A DNA stretch of 64,000 nt, taken from the NCBI RefSeq assembly GCF_001544455.2, contig NZ_FCOC02000003.1, positions 558,001-622,000 on the forward strand, written 5' to 3'. The stretch is from Caballeronia sordidicola. GTDB lineage: Bacteria; Pseudomonadota; Gammaproteobacteria; Burkholderiales; Burkholderiaceae. This document shows, piece by piece, positions 36,788-44,827 of this stretch. Position numbers and translations under genes: made by a program. The notes below the pieces were generated by a model that was not told the origin of the DNA, did not search any database, and saw only the letters and a program-made list of their open reading frames with translations. Numbering within the stretch: the first letter of the stretch is position 1; each line of letters starts with the position of its first letter.

Positions 36788-37188
36788 TTTCTAACTTTCC
36801 CTAATCGTTTTTCTCCCGCAGCATGCTTTCAACGTGCGCTACTCCCGTAAGGTGGCGACCGGCAGACAAGCAGCAACGGAAGGAAAACAGGGCGGCGGCA
36901 ATGACCTTGCCAGAACGGTGAAGTTGCCGTCCTGGTCTCCGGCAAAAGAACTCTGGATGTGCTCGAACATGATTTTTCCCGCAGCTTTTTCAGTGTCCCG
37001 TCCGCGCTTCGTGCGTGGCCGCCGGCAACCTGATGACCCTGCGAACAAGGACCCCTGACCGACCAAAAATCCAACTCTCGCACCGGTGACTGGTGGAACG
37101 TGCGCGAAGACGCATGCAACCCGATGACACCGTTGAGCCGCAGTCGATTACGCGCCGCAACGAGCGCCGATACATAACGGAGACAGAC
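36788..37188. other. 5' region of the OxlT gene (about 400 bases)
   Basis: This should hold the oxlT promoter, probably near 36780-36850 where the sequence is AT-rich. An in-frame extension of oxlT to 37093 exists but lacks a ribosome binding site. No small gene or riboswitch recognised. Confidence 0.4.
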
Positions 37189-38547
37189 ATGGCAAACGCA
37201 GATACGCTCACGGCACCCGCCGGAGGCAGCCCCAAACGCGGGGCGCATAACAATCGATGGGCGCAGCTGGCCATCGGCATCATTTGCATGGGCCTCGTCG
37301 CGAACCTGCAATACGCGTGGACCCTTTTTGTTGTCCCCATGGACGCAAAACATCATTGGGGCCAGGCGGCGATTCAAACGGCGTTCACGGTTTTCATCGT
37401 TACGGAAACGTGGCTCGTGCCGCTCGAAGGCTGGCTCGTCGACAAGTTCGGGCCGCGTCCCGTCGTGATCGGCGGCTCGATCTGCGCGGCGATTGGCTGG
37501 ATCATCGACGCCAACGCCACAAGCCTTTACCACCTCTACATTGCGGCTGTCATTGCCGGGATTGGTGCGGGTTGCGTGTACGGCACCTGCGTGGGCACGG
37601 CGCTCAAGTGGTTCCCGGACAAGCGCGGTCTTGCAGCAGGCCTCACGGCAGCCGGTTTTGGCGCGGGCGCGGCGGTCACGGTGATCCCCATCTCGAACAT
37701 GATCCAGAGCTCGGGCTATGAACACGCGTTCATGTTCTTCGGCATCTTCCAGGGCGCCTGCATCTTCCTGCTCGCCTTGATGCTGGTCCGTCCGCGTCCG
37801 CCCGCACACGCTGTTCCGGCGAAGCGCGTGGTGGCGTCGAAGATCGATTACACGACGGGGCAAATGGTCCGCTCGCCGCTCTTCTGGGTGCTGTACCTGA
37901 TGTTCGTGTTCGTGGCCGCCGGCGGCGTGATCGCGACTGCGCAACTCGGTCCGATCGCGAAGGAATACGGCTTCGCCAAGATGCCGGTCAGTTTCCTCGG
38001 CGTGACCTTGCCGTTGCTCACGATGGCGCTTTCCATCGATAACCTCTGCAACGGTTTCACGCGTCCGCTGTGCGGGTGGATCTCGGACAAGATCGGCCGT
38101 GAGAACACGATGTTCTTCATCTTCATTGGCGAAGGAATTGCGTTGCTCGGGTTGATGGAGTTCGGCCACAACCCGTATCTCTTCATGTTCTTCGCTGCAA
38201 TCACGTTCCTCTGCTGGGGCGAAATCTTCTCGATCTTCCCCGCGACCTGCGCGGACACCTTCGGCAGCAAGTACGCGGCCGCGAACGCCGGCACGCTGTA
38301 CACGGCGAAAGGCACGGCTTCCATGCTGGTGCCGCTCGCGTCGGTGCTCTCGGCGATCGGTTCGTGGGATGCGGTGTTTATCACGACGGCGACCATTTCG
38401 ATTGCAGCCGGGCTGTGCGCCAAGTTCGTCCTTGCGCCCATGAGGAAGCGCTGGATCGAAAACACGGTCGCTGAATCAAGCCGTCTCGATGCCGCTTCGT
38501 TTCAGACCGCCTGGTCCGAAACCCCGCGTAATTCGTCGGCGCAATGA
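37189..38547 (+). CDS. oxlT: oxalate/formate antiporter (OxlT family MFS)
   Basis: A 12-helix major facilitator of 452 residues. It shows RWAQLAIGIICMGLVANLQYAW split over helix 1, LEGWLVDKFGPRPVVIGG between helices 2 and 3, and LYTAKGTAS in helix 11, where OxlT has an essential substrate-binding lysine. It would exchange external oxalate for internal formate, generating proton motive force when coupled to decarboxylation. I chose the ATG at 37189 (GGAGA upstream). The next LysR gene overlaps its stop as ATGA. Confidence 0.85.
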   Translation: MANADTLTAPAGGSPKRGAHNNRWAQLAIGIICMGLVANLQYAWTLFVVPMDAKHHWGQAAIQTAFTVFIVTETWLVPLEGWLVDKFGPRPVVIGGSICAAIGWIIDANATSLYHLYIAAVIAGIGAGCVYGTCVGTALKWFPDKRGLAAGLTAAGFGAGAAVTVIPISNMIQSSGYEHAFMFFGIFQGACIFLLALMLVRPRPPAHAVPAKRVVASKIDYTTGQMVRSPLFWVLYLMFVFVAAGGVIATAQLGPIAKEYGFAKMPVSFLGVTLPLLTMALSIDNLCNGFTRPLCGWISDKIGRENTMFFIFIGEGIALLGLMEFGHNPYLFMFFAAITFLCWGEIFSIFPATCADTFGSKYAAANAGTLYTAKGTASMLVPLASVLSAIGSWDAVFITTATISIAAGLCAKFVLAPMRKRWIENTVAESSRLDAASFQTAWSETPRNSSAQ

Positions 38548-39506
38548 GCATGAGCAGGAATCCCGTCGCTGAGGTGGGGTTGAAGGGATCGGGCGTGTCG
38601 CTGCAGCAGTTGCGCCTGTTCGTCACCCTGGCCCAGCACCGGAGTTTCACGCAGGCGGGCAACGCGCTCGGCGTCACGCAGTCGGCGGCGAGCCGCAGCA
38701 TCAGGGAACTGGAAGAACTGCTCGATCTCCGGCTCTTCGACCGCACCACGCGTCACGTCGCACTCACCGATACCGGCCGCGCGCTGCTTCCGCGCATCGC
38801 GCTGCTGGTCGATGAACTCGAGGTTGCGTTGCGCTTCGGACAAGAGGTGGCGACGGCCGAGAGCGGCGCGGTATCGATTGCGTGCAGTTCGGGTGTGGTC
38901 GCCTCTGTGCTTCCGGCGCTGCTTGCGTCGTGCCGCGCGAGCTACCCGAACATTTCGCTCAAGCTGCACGACGCGCCGCAAAACCGCGTGCTCGAGCTCT
39001 TGCGCGCGGGTGACGCGGACCTGGCGATCCTGATCGAACCGCAGGATAGCGACGACCTCGCCACCGAAACGCTTTTCTCCGATACGTTCTGCGCAATTGT
39101 CGGCACGCGTCACCCGCTGGCGGCGAATGCGACCGTGCGATGGCGCGAGTTGAGCGGCGCCGACCTGTTTGTTCTCGATGACACCACCGGCAGCGCCGAC
39201 CTGATTTCCAGTGCACTCGCGGAACAAGGGGTGTCGAACGTCAGGCCGCAGCACCTCACGCAGGCGGCAAGCATCGTGCAGATGGTCGCAGCGGGTCTCG
39301 GAATCGGCATCCAGCCGATGCACGCGTGGCCCGCACCCGCGCATTCGCTGGTTCAGGCTGTGCGCCTGTCGCCATCGGTCAGCCGGAATGTGGTGCTTGC
39401 AAAACACCGGCTGCGCACGCTCGAATCCCAGGCCGCGCGTATCTGGACACACGTGGTTTCTTCCTATGGCGAGGAACATAGGCCGCTGCAGACCGCTGAT
39501 GCCTGA
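38544..39506 (+). CDS. LysR regulator coupled to OxlT
   Basis: A regulator of 320 residues. Its helix-turn-helix (RSFTQAGNALGVTQSAASRS) begins after an N-terminal tail of about 17 residues; the effector domain follows. Its start overlaps the oxlT stop by 4 bases, so it is translated with the transporter, unlike the usual divergent LysR layout. A strong terminator follows. A second start at 38550 is possible. Confidence 0.87.
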   Translation: MSMSRNPVAEVGLKGSGVSLQQLRLFVTLAQHRSFTQAGNALGVTQSAASRSIRELEELLDLRLFDRTTRHVALTDTGRALLPRIALLVDELEVALRFGQEVATAESGAVSIACSSGVVASVLPALLASCRASYPNISLKLHDAPQNRVLELLRAGDADLAILIEPQDSDDLATETLFSDTFCAIVGTRHPLAANATVRWRELSGADLFVLDDTTGSADLISSALAEQGVSNVRPQHLTQAASIVQMVAAGLGIGIQPMHAWPAPAHSLVQAVRLSPSVSRNVVLAKHRLRTLESQAARIWTHVVSSYGEEHRPLQTADA

Positions 39507-39524
39507 ACGCTGATTCCATTAAAA

Positions 39525-39558
39525 GAAAGCGCGGCTCCGAAAGGAGCCGCGCTTTTTT
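39525..39558 (+). terminator. rho-independent terminator
   Basis: GCGCGGCTCC (39529-39538) and GGAGCCGCGC (39543-39552) form a perfect 10-bp stem with a GAAA tetraloop, followed by TTTTTT. It ends the oxlT-LysR unit; the A-rich left flank could make it work on the other strand too. Confidence 0.95.
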
Positions 39559-39613
39559 CTTGGCGTTGTCCTTGCACTTTTGCTACTGCTGTCCAATACT
39601 GAAATCTAATATG

Positions 39614-39623
39614 TTGTATATCA
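39614..39623 (+). promoter_or_regulatory. candidate GntR operator upstream of panE
   Basis: TTGTATATCA preceded by AATATG, 27 bases before the panE start. It is identical in its 10-base core to the frc1 and frc2 sites. The position would block transcription if bound. Confidence 0.6.
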
Positions 39624-39650
39624 GAACGATAAAGATTTCAGGAGACGACA

Positions 39651-40679
39651 ATGAAAATTTGCATCTACGGAGCCGGTGCAATCGGCGGCTATATGGGCGC
39701 CCAGCTTGCTCGCGCGGGCGCCGACGTCAGTTTTATTGCACGCGGGCCGCATCTTGCCGCGATGCAGGCCAATGGCGTGCGTCTGCAAATCGATGGCCAG
39801 GAGCACACCGTCAAGGTCCGGTGCACCAACAATCCGGCTGAACTCGGAACGCAGGACTACGTGATCGTGGCGTTAAAGGCGCACTCGGTGCCGGGTGTTG
39901 TCGACCAGATGCCGCCTTTGCTTGGACCCGATACCGCCGTCATCACCGCCGTGAACGGCTTGCCGTACTGGTATTTCCACGATCACGGCGGCGCCTTGTC
40001 TGGCACGACGCTCGAAAGCGTCGACCCGGGCGGCCGCCAGTGGCAGATCCTTGGACCCGAGCGGGCGATTGGCTGCGTGCTCAATCCCGCCGCGGTGATC
40101 GTCGAGCCGGGCGTTATCCGTCACGTTTATGGCAAGAAATTTCCCATCGGCGAGCCGAGTGGACAGATCACGCCGCGATTGCAGGCGTTCCACGACATCA
40201 TGGCCGCCGCCGACATGGAAGCGCCCATGCGCGACACTATCCGCGATGAAATCTGGCTCAAGCTTTGGGGCAACGTCTGCTTCAATCCGATCAGCGCACT
40301 GACGGGCGCGACGCTCGACGTGCTCACGAGCGATCCGGCCGTGCGCGCCTTGTCGCGCAGCATGATGATGGAGGCGCAGGGAATTGCCGAGCAGATTGGC
40401 GTGAATTTTCGTGTCGATGTCGAAAAACGCATTGATGGCGCAGGCGCGGTGGGCGCGCATAAGACATCGATGCTGATGGATTGCGAAGCGCGCCGGCCGA
40501 TGGAAATCGATCCGATCGTCACCGTGGTCCAGGAAATTGGCCGAAAGCTTGGCGTAAAGACACCGATGATCGATGCCGTGCTCGCGCTCATCAAGCTGCG
40601 CGAGGGCGTCAACCAGGGCACGGCGCGCCCGCGCATCAAAACAATTGAATCCTTCACACGCTCCCAGAAAGCCGCTTAA
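39651..40679 (+). CDS. PanE family reductase, possibly oxalyl-CoA reductase
   Basis: A 6-phosphogluconate-dehydrogenase-like protein of 342 residues. The NADP-binding GAGAIGGYMG is at 7-16, a Lys in VALKAHS and the Lys/Asn pair in WLKLWGNVCFNPISALTGAT match ketopantoate reductases, and a C-terminal helical domain has a Ser/Asp active-site region. Annotated by family it would be 2-dehydropantoate 2-reductase. Its place among two frc genes under the same operator suggests instead oxalyl-CoA reduction to glyoxylate, the role shown for PanE2 in Methylobacterium extorquens. CAGGAG precedes the ATG. Confidence 0.85.
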   Translation: MKICIYGAGAIGGYMGAQLARAGADVSFIARGPHLAAMQANGVRLQIDGQEHTVKVRCTNNPAELGTQDYVIVALKAHSVPGVVDQMPPLLGPDTAVITAVNGLPYWYFHDHGGALSGTTLESVDPGGRQWQILGPERAIGCVLNPAAVIVEPGVIRHVYGKKFPIGEPSGQITPRLQAFHDIMAAADMEAPMRDTIRDEIWLKLWGNVCFNPISALTGATLDVLTSDPAVRALSRSMMMEAQGIAEQIGVNFRVDVEKRIDGAGAVGAHKTSMLMDCEARRPMEIDPIVTVVQEIGRKLGVKTPMIDAVLALIKLREGVNQGTARPRIKTIESFTRSQKAA

Positions 40680-40707
40680 ACTGCGAACAAGGAAGGGCTG
40701 TTGTTTC

Positions 40708-40717
40708 TGATATATCA
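40708..40717. promoter_or_regulatory. candidate GntR autoregulatory operator
   Basis: TGATATATCA is a perfect 10-base palindrome and the symmetric version of the TTGTATATCA element found upstream of frc1, panE and frc2. It lies 76 bases before the small membrane protein gene that heads the GntR unit. Confidence 0.6.
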
Positions 40718-40725
40718 CATACGAA

Positions 40726-40756
40726 ATATGTTGCATTGCATTGCGACGCAACATAT
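40726..40756. repeat. second inverted repeat in the GntR promoter
   Basis: ATATGTTGC (40726-40734) and GCAACATAT (40748-40756) are perfect 9-base arms with 13 bases between them. The ATATGTTG half also occurs at the panE site, so this may be a second regulator site or a wider GntR site. Confidence 0.5.
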
Positions 40757-40793
40757 ACTGAAGGCTCTTAAGGTTAACCACTAGGAGCCGGAA

Positions 40794-41015
40794 ATGAGCA
40801 TCGCTTTGTTAGTCGTGATCGGAATCGCCTTGGTAGCGGGTGGTGTTGGTGTGACGTTTGCACTGGCGTCGGCGTTGCCGCAGGACGTGTTGCAGCGTGC
40901 GCAGGAAAATGGTCGTTATGCCGGACTAGCGGCGGATGATCAGGGCGGCAGCACGGGTACACGGGCGACGACGGGCGCGCGGAACCTCGGAAACCAAGCC
41001 ATCAATGCCATCTGA
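40794..41015 (+). CDS. small single-span membrane protein, 73 residues
   Basis: ATG at 40794 with AGGAG 8 bases upstream. The N-terminal 28 residues form one hydrophobic helix (SIALLVVIGIALVAGGVGVT); the rest is polar, Gly/Ala/Gln-rich and probably unstructured. The last codons overlap the start of the GntR gene, so both are in one unit under the GntR-type operator. No known family. Confidence 0.65.
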   Translation: MSIALLVVIGIALVAGGVGVTFALASALPQDVLQRAQENGRYAGLAADDQGGSTGTRATTGARNLGNQAINAI

Positions 41016-41748
41016 TACTGAAGTTGCTGCAACGTCTGCCAATATTCTTGAACCGCGGCCTGCGGGTGTGACGCTTTCGCTTGCGCCGATCAATGCGACG
41101 GTTTCGTTGCGGGATCAGGCGTATGCCCGTTTGCGCCAGGCCATATCGGAGGCGGACATTTATCGTTCGCGGGAAGAGATCAGGCTGGACGAGAAGGATT
41201 TGACCGAAGCGTTGGGCGTGAGTCGTACGCCTATTCGCGAGGCCATGACGTTACTGGAGCAGGAAGGGTTTCTGCGCACGGTGCCGCGTCGTGGGATTTA
41301 TATCGTGCGCAAGACCAAGCACGAGATTGTCGAGATGATCAATATGTGGGCCGCGTTGGAGAGCATGGCTGCGAGGCTTGCTACACAGCGCGCGACGGAT
41401 GAGGAGATTGCGTCGCTTCGCCATATGTTTGATCATTTTCAGAATACTGCGCCGGCAGAGCACATTGATGAGTATTCGGAGGCGAATATTGCCTTTCATC
41501 AGGCGATTGTGCAGTTGGGCAAGTCGCAGATTCTCTTCGATACGATCAAGAATATTTTTGTGCATGTGAGGGCGATCCGGAAGATGACGATTTCGCAAAG
41601 CGACCGCGCGGCGAGATCGATCGAGGATCATATGAGGATTATTGAGGCGCTCGAAGCGCGCGATACCGAATTGGTCGAGAGGCTGGTGCGGCAGCACTCG
41701 CTGGATCTGGCCGCGTTTGTTGAGAAGAATTGCGATTTTCTGGATTAA
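41005..41748 (+). CDS. GntR family regulator, FadR subfamily
   Basis: A regulator of 247 residues. The N-terminal winged helix has LDEKDLTEALGVSRTPIREA and GFLRTVPRRGIYIV; the C-terminal all-helical FCD domain (about 105-240) has the conserved Asp/His metal-ligand positions (for example EANIAFHQAI). I chose the ATG at 41005, which overlaps the small gene's stop; a longer frame from 40936 would overlap it more and lacks homology. It is the best candidate to bind the TTGTATATCA sites of the oxalate island, probably as a repressor relieved by an acyl-CoA or organic acid. Confidence 0.9.
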   Translation: MPSDTEVAATSANILEPRPAGVTLSLAPINATVSLRDQAYARLRQAISEADIYRSREEIRLDEKDLTEALGVSRTPIREAMTLLEQEGFLRTVPRRGIYIVRKTKHEIVEMINMWAALESMAARLATQRATDEEIASLRHMFDHFQNTAPAEHIDEYSEANIAFHQAIVQLGKSQILFDTIKNIFVHVRAIRKMTISQSDRAARSIEDHMRIIEALEARDTELVERLVRQHSLDLAAFVEKNCDFLD

Positions 41749-41783
41749 GCAGGGCGCTGGCGCTTGGGAGCGGGGTTAGTTGT

Positions 41784-42490
41784 TGGGTTGCTGCTTTTTA
41801 AGTCGTTGCGCGTTTTGTTCTAGCTGATTTTTTTAGCACTGTTAGCCACTGTCCGTGGCGGGACTTCATTTCTTTTTCCAACGGCGAAAAAGAAACGAAG
41901 CAAAGAAAACGCCTTTCAACCGCTAATTCTTAAGTGTCCCAAGCGTGCACGTATATCTGCTTGGGACTTCAAAAGAACGCTCAGCGTAAAACCCCGGACA
42001 GTTGAAACCCTCCCGCTCCGTCCACAGATACCCACACGCTTCGCCACCAGTGTCTGTGGTCGTCTAATGGAAACCCGCTTGGGCGCGCTTCGCGCTTTAA
42101 AATCGAACGCAATATAATTATGGTTATTATGGCGGGCGAATTGCCGAATTCAATTAATTAAAACGCGTCAAATCTGCATTTCGAAGCCATGTGGTTTTCA
42201 GCAATCGAACTTGCCCGAGAGCACTGGTGGCGAAGCGTGTGGATGTAAGGATACGGAGGGGGAGGGTTTCAAGTACTCGTGGTTTTACGCTGAGGGTTCT
42301 TTTGAAGTACCAAGCAGCTATACGTGCACGCTTGGTCCACTTAAGAATTAGCGGTTGAAAGGCGTTTTCTTTGCTTCGTTTCTTTTTCGCCGTTGGAAAA
42401 AGAAATGAAGTCCCGCCACGGACAGTGGCTAACAGTGCTAAAAAAATCAGCTAGAACAAAACGCGCGAAGACCTAAAAAGCAGCAACCCA
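41784..42490. repeat. pair of 269-bp inverted repeats with 169-bp spacer
   Basis: The left arm (41784-42052) and right arm (42222-42490) are reverse complements over their whole 269 bases. The stretch 41808-41936 matches 42338-42466 without a mismatch (129 bp), and the remainder has scattered differences. The spacer is AT-rich. No transposase or ORF lies within. Each arm looks like one copy of a dispersed intergenic repeat; together they could form a very long hairpin or cruciform between the GntR gene and frc2. Only 10 bases of the frc2 upstream region (42491 on) separate the repeat from the frc2 leader. Confidence 0.9.
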
Positions 42491-42549
42491 GCATAAACCA
42501 AATGGCACATCAGGAAAACACCCTCTTGACTCCGGCCACGATTGGAATA

Positions 42550-42559
42550 TTGTATATCA
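42550..42559 (+). promoter_or_regulatory. candidate GntR operator upstream of frc2
   Basis: TTGTATATCA within GGAATATTGTATATCACGCC, 80 bases before the frc2 start. The 17 bases GGAATATTGTATATCAC are identical to the site upstream of frc1, although the surrounding sequence is different. Confidence 0.65.
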
Positions 42560-42639
42560 CGCCACCAAGCCAACAGAAAGGGCTCGATCCACACGACCCA
42601 CCCAAAAAGCAAAAAACCCCCGACGCCAGGAGCCACCCC

Positions 42640-43887
42640 ATGCCCAAAGCCCTCACCGGCGTCCGAATCCTGGACTTCACCCACGTCCAGTCCGGCCCGA
42701 CCTGCACCCAACTCCTGGCATGGTTCGGCGCCGACGTCATCAAAGTCGAGCGCGCCGGCACCGGCGATGTCACCCGCGAACAACTCCGCGACATCCCCGA
42801 CGCCGACAGCCTCTACTTCACGATGCTGAACCACAATAAACGCTCGATCACCATCGATACAAAAAAACCCGAAGGCAAGAAAGTCCTCGAATCGCTCGTG
42901 AAAACCTGCGACGTGCTGGTCGAAAACTTCGCCCCGGGCGCGCTCGACCGCATGGGCTTCACCTGGGAACACATCCAGGAACTGAATCCGAAGATGATCG
43001 TGGCATCGGTGAAAGGCTTTGGTCTCGGACCCTACCAGGACTGCAAGGTCTACGAGAACGTCGCGCAGTGCGCAGGCGGTGCGGCATCGACGACAGGTTT
43101 CGATGACGGGCCGCCCGTAGTCAGCGGCGCGCAAATCGGCGATTCGGGAACAGGACTGCATCTGGCGCTCGGGATCGTCACCGCGCTCTATCAGCGCAAC
43201 GCAACAGGCCGCGGCCAGAAAGTGCTCGCGGCCATGCAGGACGGCGTACTCAACCTCTGCCGCGTGAAGCTGCGCGACCAGCAGCGCCTCGAACGCACCG
43301 GCGTAATGAGGGAATATCCGCAATATCCGAACGGCGAATTTGGCCAAGCGGTGCCGCGTGCAGGCAATGCATCGGGCGGCGGTCAGCCCGGCTGGATCCT
43401 CAAATGCAAGGGCTGGGAAACCGATCCGAACGCGTACATCTACTTCATCACGCAGGCGCCCGTGTGGGGCGAAATCTGCAAGGTGATCGGCAAGCCGGAA
43501 TGGATCGCTCATCCAGACTTCAGCACAGCGGCCGCCAGATTGCCTCACCTGCAGGATATTTTCGCCGAGATCGAACGGTGGACCATGACGAAGTCCAAGT
43601 TCGAAGCCATGGACATCCTGAACCAGCACGACATCCCATGCGGACCGATCCTCTCGATGAAGGAAATCGCCGAGGACGCGTCGTTGCGAAAGACCGGCAC
43701 GATTGTGGAAGTGGATCATCCGGTGCGCGGCAAGTATCTGACTGTAGGCAACCCGATCAAGCTCTCCGACAGCCCGACGGACGTCACCCGTTCACCGCTT
43801 CTGGGTGAACACACCGACGAAGTGATGACGGAACTCGGCTACACCGCAGACCAGATCGCGACGCTGCGCAACCTGGGCGCGATCTAG
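42640..43887 (+). CDS. frc: formyl-CoA:oxalate CoA-transferase, copy 2
   Basis: A class III CoA-transferase of 415 residues, similar to copy 1 over its whole length. Gln17, Arg38 (VIKVER) and catalytic Asp168 (IGDSGTG) are kept, as are SGGGQPG and LLGEHTDEV. Residue 48 is again Gln. It differs in the pocket-near segment TGFDDGPPV, where copy 1 and the Oxalobacter enzyme have Trp-Asp. AGGAG precedes the ATG at 42640; the in-frame extension to 42502 runs through the operator and is not likely to be translated. Two copies under one operator type suggest different acyl-CoA donors or conditions. Confidence 0.9.
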   Translation: MPKALTGVRILDFTHVQSGPTCTQLLAWFGADVIKVERAGTGDVTREQLRDIPDADSLYFTMLNHNKRSITIDTKKPEGKKVLESLVKTCDVLVENFAPGALDRMGFTWEHIQELNPKMIVASVKGFGLGPYQDCKVYENVAQCAGGAASTTGFDDGPPVVSGAQIGDSGTGLHLALGIVTALYQRNATGRGQKVLAAMQDGVLNLCRVKLRDQQRLERTGVMREYPQYPNGEFGQAVPRAGNASGGGQPGWILKCKGWETDPNAYIYFITQAPVWGEICKVIGKPEWIAHPDFSTAAARLPHLQDIFAEIERWTMTKSKFEAMDILNQHDIPCGPILSMKEIAEDASLRKTGTIVEVDHPVRGKYLTVGNPIKLSDSPTDVTRSPLLGEHTDEVMTELGYTADQIATLRNLGAI

Positions 43888-43979
43888 GCTTGTGCGCATT
43901 TTCCGCAATGGCGCCGCGCAAGGGAATTCGATACCTTCGGCACAGCGTCATCCAATCTTTTTCTGACACGGATACATCG

Positions 43980-44735
43980 ATGCTCGACGGAGTCTGGTGT
44001 GCGTTAGCGGTGATTGCATCGGTACAGAGTCTGCGCACGCCGGGCGCGCTTTCGCCGGCACGGCGACAGGCGTTGCGCGACGCGGCCGGCGTGGGCGGCG
44101 CCGTGATCGTGGCCTACGCCATGGCCACCGGCTTTGAATCGATGCTGGCGGCGCTTGCCGTTGCTGCGTTCGCTGTGTTGACGCCGCCATCCTGGAAGAC
44201 CACGCCCGCGTCGCTGCAAAGTGCGCTTGCGTTGGCGGCGCTGGCGTCGGCATCGGCGGATCGCGCGTTTGGACTCGAAGCGGGCATGTCGCCCGGATGG
44301 ACCGCGCTCGGCGGTTTGTCGGCAGTGGCGATGGTGTTTGCGCTCGGATATCTGCGTTTGCGTGCGCTTGAGGGTCTGCCTGAGCGGCTACTCAAGCGTA
44401 TGGCGTGCGCCGCGCCAGCCAGCACGATGCATTTCGCGTGCGCGGCGTTGTGCACGGTCATCGCGTATACGGCGGGGTTCGAGGGCGGTGCGGTCGCGGT
44501 CGTGATCATCGGCGCGATGGTGGCGCTGATCGGCGCCTATCTCGCGATGGCGCTGGCCGATCGCGCGTATCCGGTGTTTATCGCGGCGTTGAACGGCTAT
44601 GCGGCCTGCTCGATTGTCGCAGCGGGCGTGGGGCTGGCGAACGGCGCGCTGGTGGTGACCGGCGTCGCGCTTGTGCTCGGGTGCGTGGCGACATGCACGA
44701 GCGCGGCTCCATCGAGGGTGTCGAGCAAGAAATAG
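43980..44735 (+). CDS. PntB-like integral membrane protein without NADP domain
   Basis: A protein of 251 residues with about eight hydrophobic segments. The C-terminal part (FIAALNGYAACSIVAAGVGL followed by NGALVVTGVALVLG) follows the pattern of the last membrane helices of NAD(P) transhydrogenase beta subunit, which reads LNSYSGWAA...LLIVTGALVG. The remaining helices also line up loosely. The soluble NADP-binding domain III and a PntA partner are absent. It may be a diverged membrane domain with a new use. It follows frc2 by 92 bases. The start at 43980 is uncertain. Confidence 0.6.
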   Translation: MLDGVWCALAVIASVQSLRTPGALSPARRQALRDAAGVGGAVIVAYAMATGFESMLAALAVAAFAVLTPPSWKTTPASLQSALALAALASASADRAFGLEAGMSPGWTALGGLSAVAMVFALGYLRLRALEGLPERLLKRMACAAPASTMHFACAALCTVIAYTAGFEGGAVAVVIIGAMVALIGAYLAMALADRAYPVFIAALNGYAACSIVAAGVGLANGALVVTGVALVLGCVATCTSAAPSRVSSKK

Positions 44736-44803
44736 GGCGGCTCACAGGGACGGATGCCGCGTTACCATGGCGGCGCCCCGTTTATCTTGTGCAGGAGTCA
44801 CGA

Positions 44804-44827
44804 ATGCTCGAGCCGCCCAGCCGATGA
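44804..44827 (+). CDS. possible 7-residue leader peptide
   Basis: ATG at 44804 with CAGGAG about 7 bases upstream encodes MLEPPSR and stops with TGA overlapping the MFS start as ATGA (44824-44827). The MFS gene itself has no other ribosome binding site at that distance, so initiation there could depend on this coupling. Confidence 0.35.
   Translation: MLEPPSR

Noticed and set aside
36829..38169. A 446-codon frame antisense to oxlT
   Set aside because: Overlaps the transporter gene, whose membrane helices and motifs are clear; the antisense product is charged and low in complexity.
41784..42490. Insertion sequence with terminal inverted repeats
   Set aside because: The arms are far too long and the spacer too short for a transposase; there is no ORF and no clear target-site duplication.
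42502..42639. N-terminal extension of frc2 to the ATG at 42502
   Set aside because: The extension runs through the operator motif, has no homology to CoA-transferases, and the ATG at 42640 has its own AGGAG.
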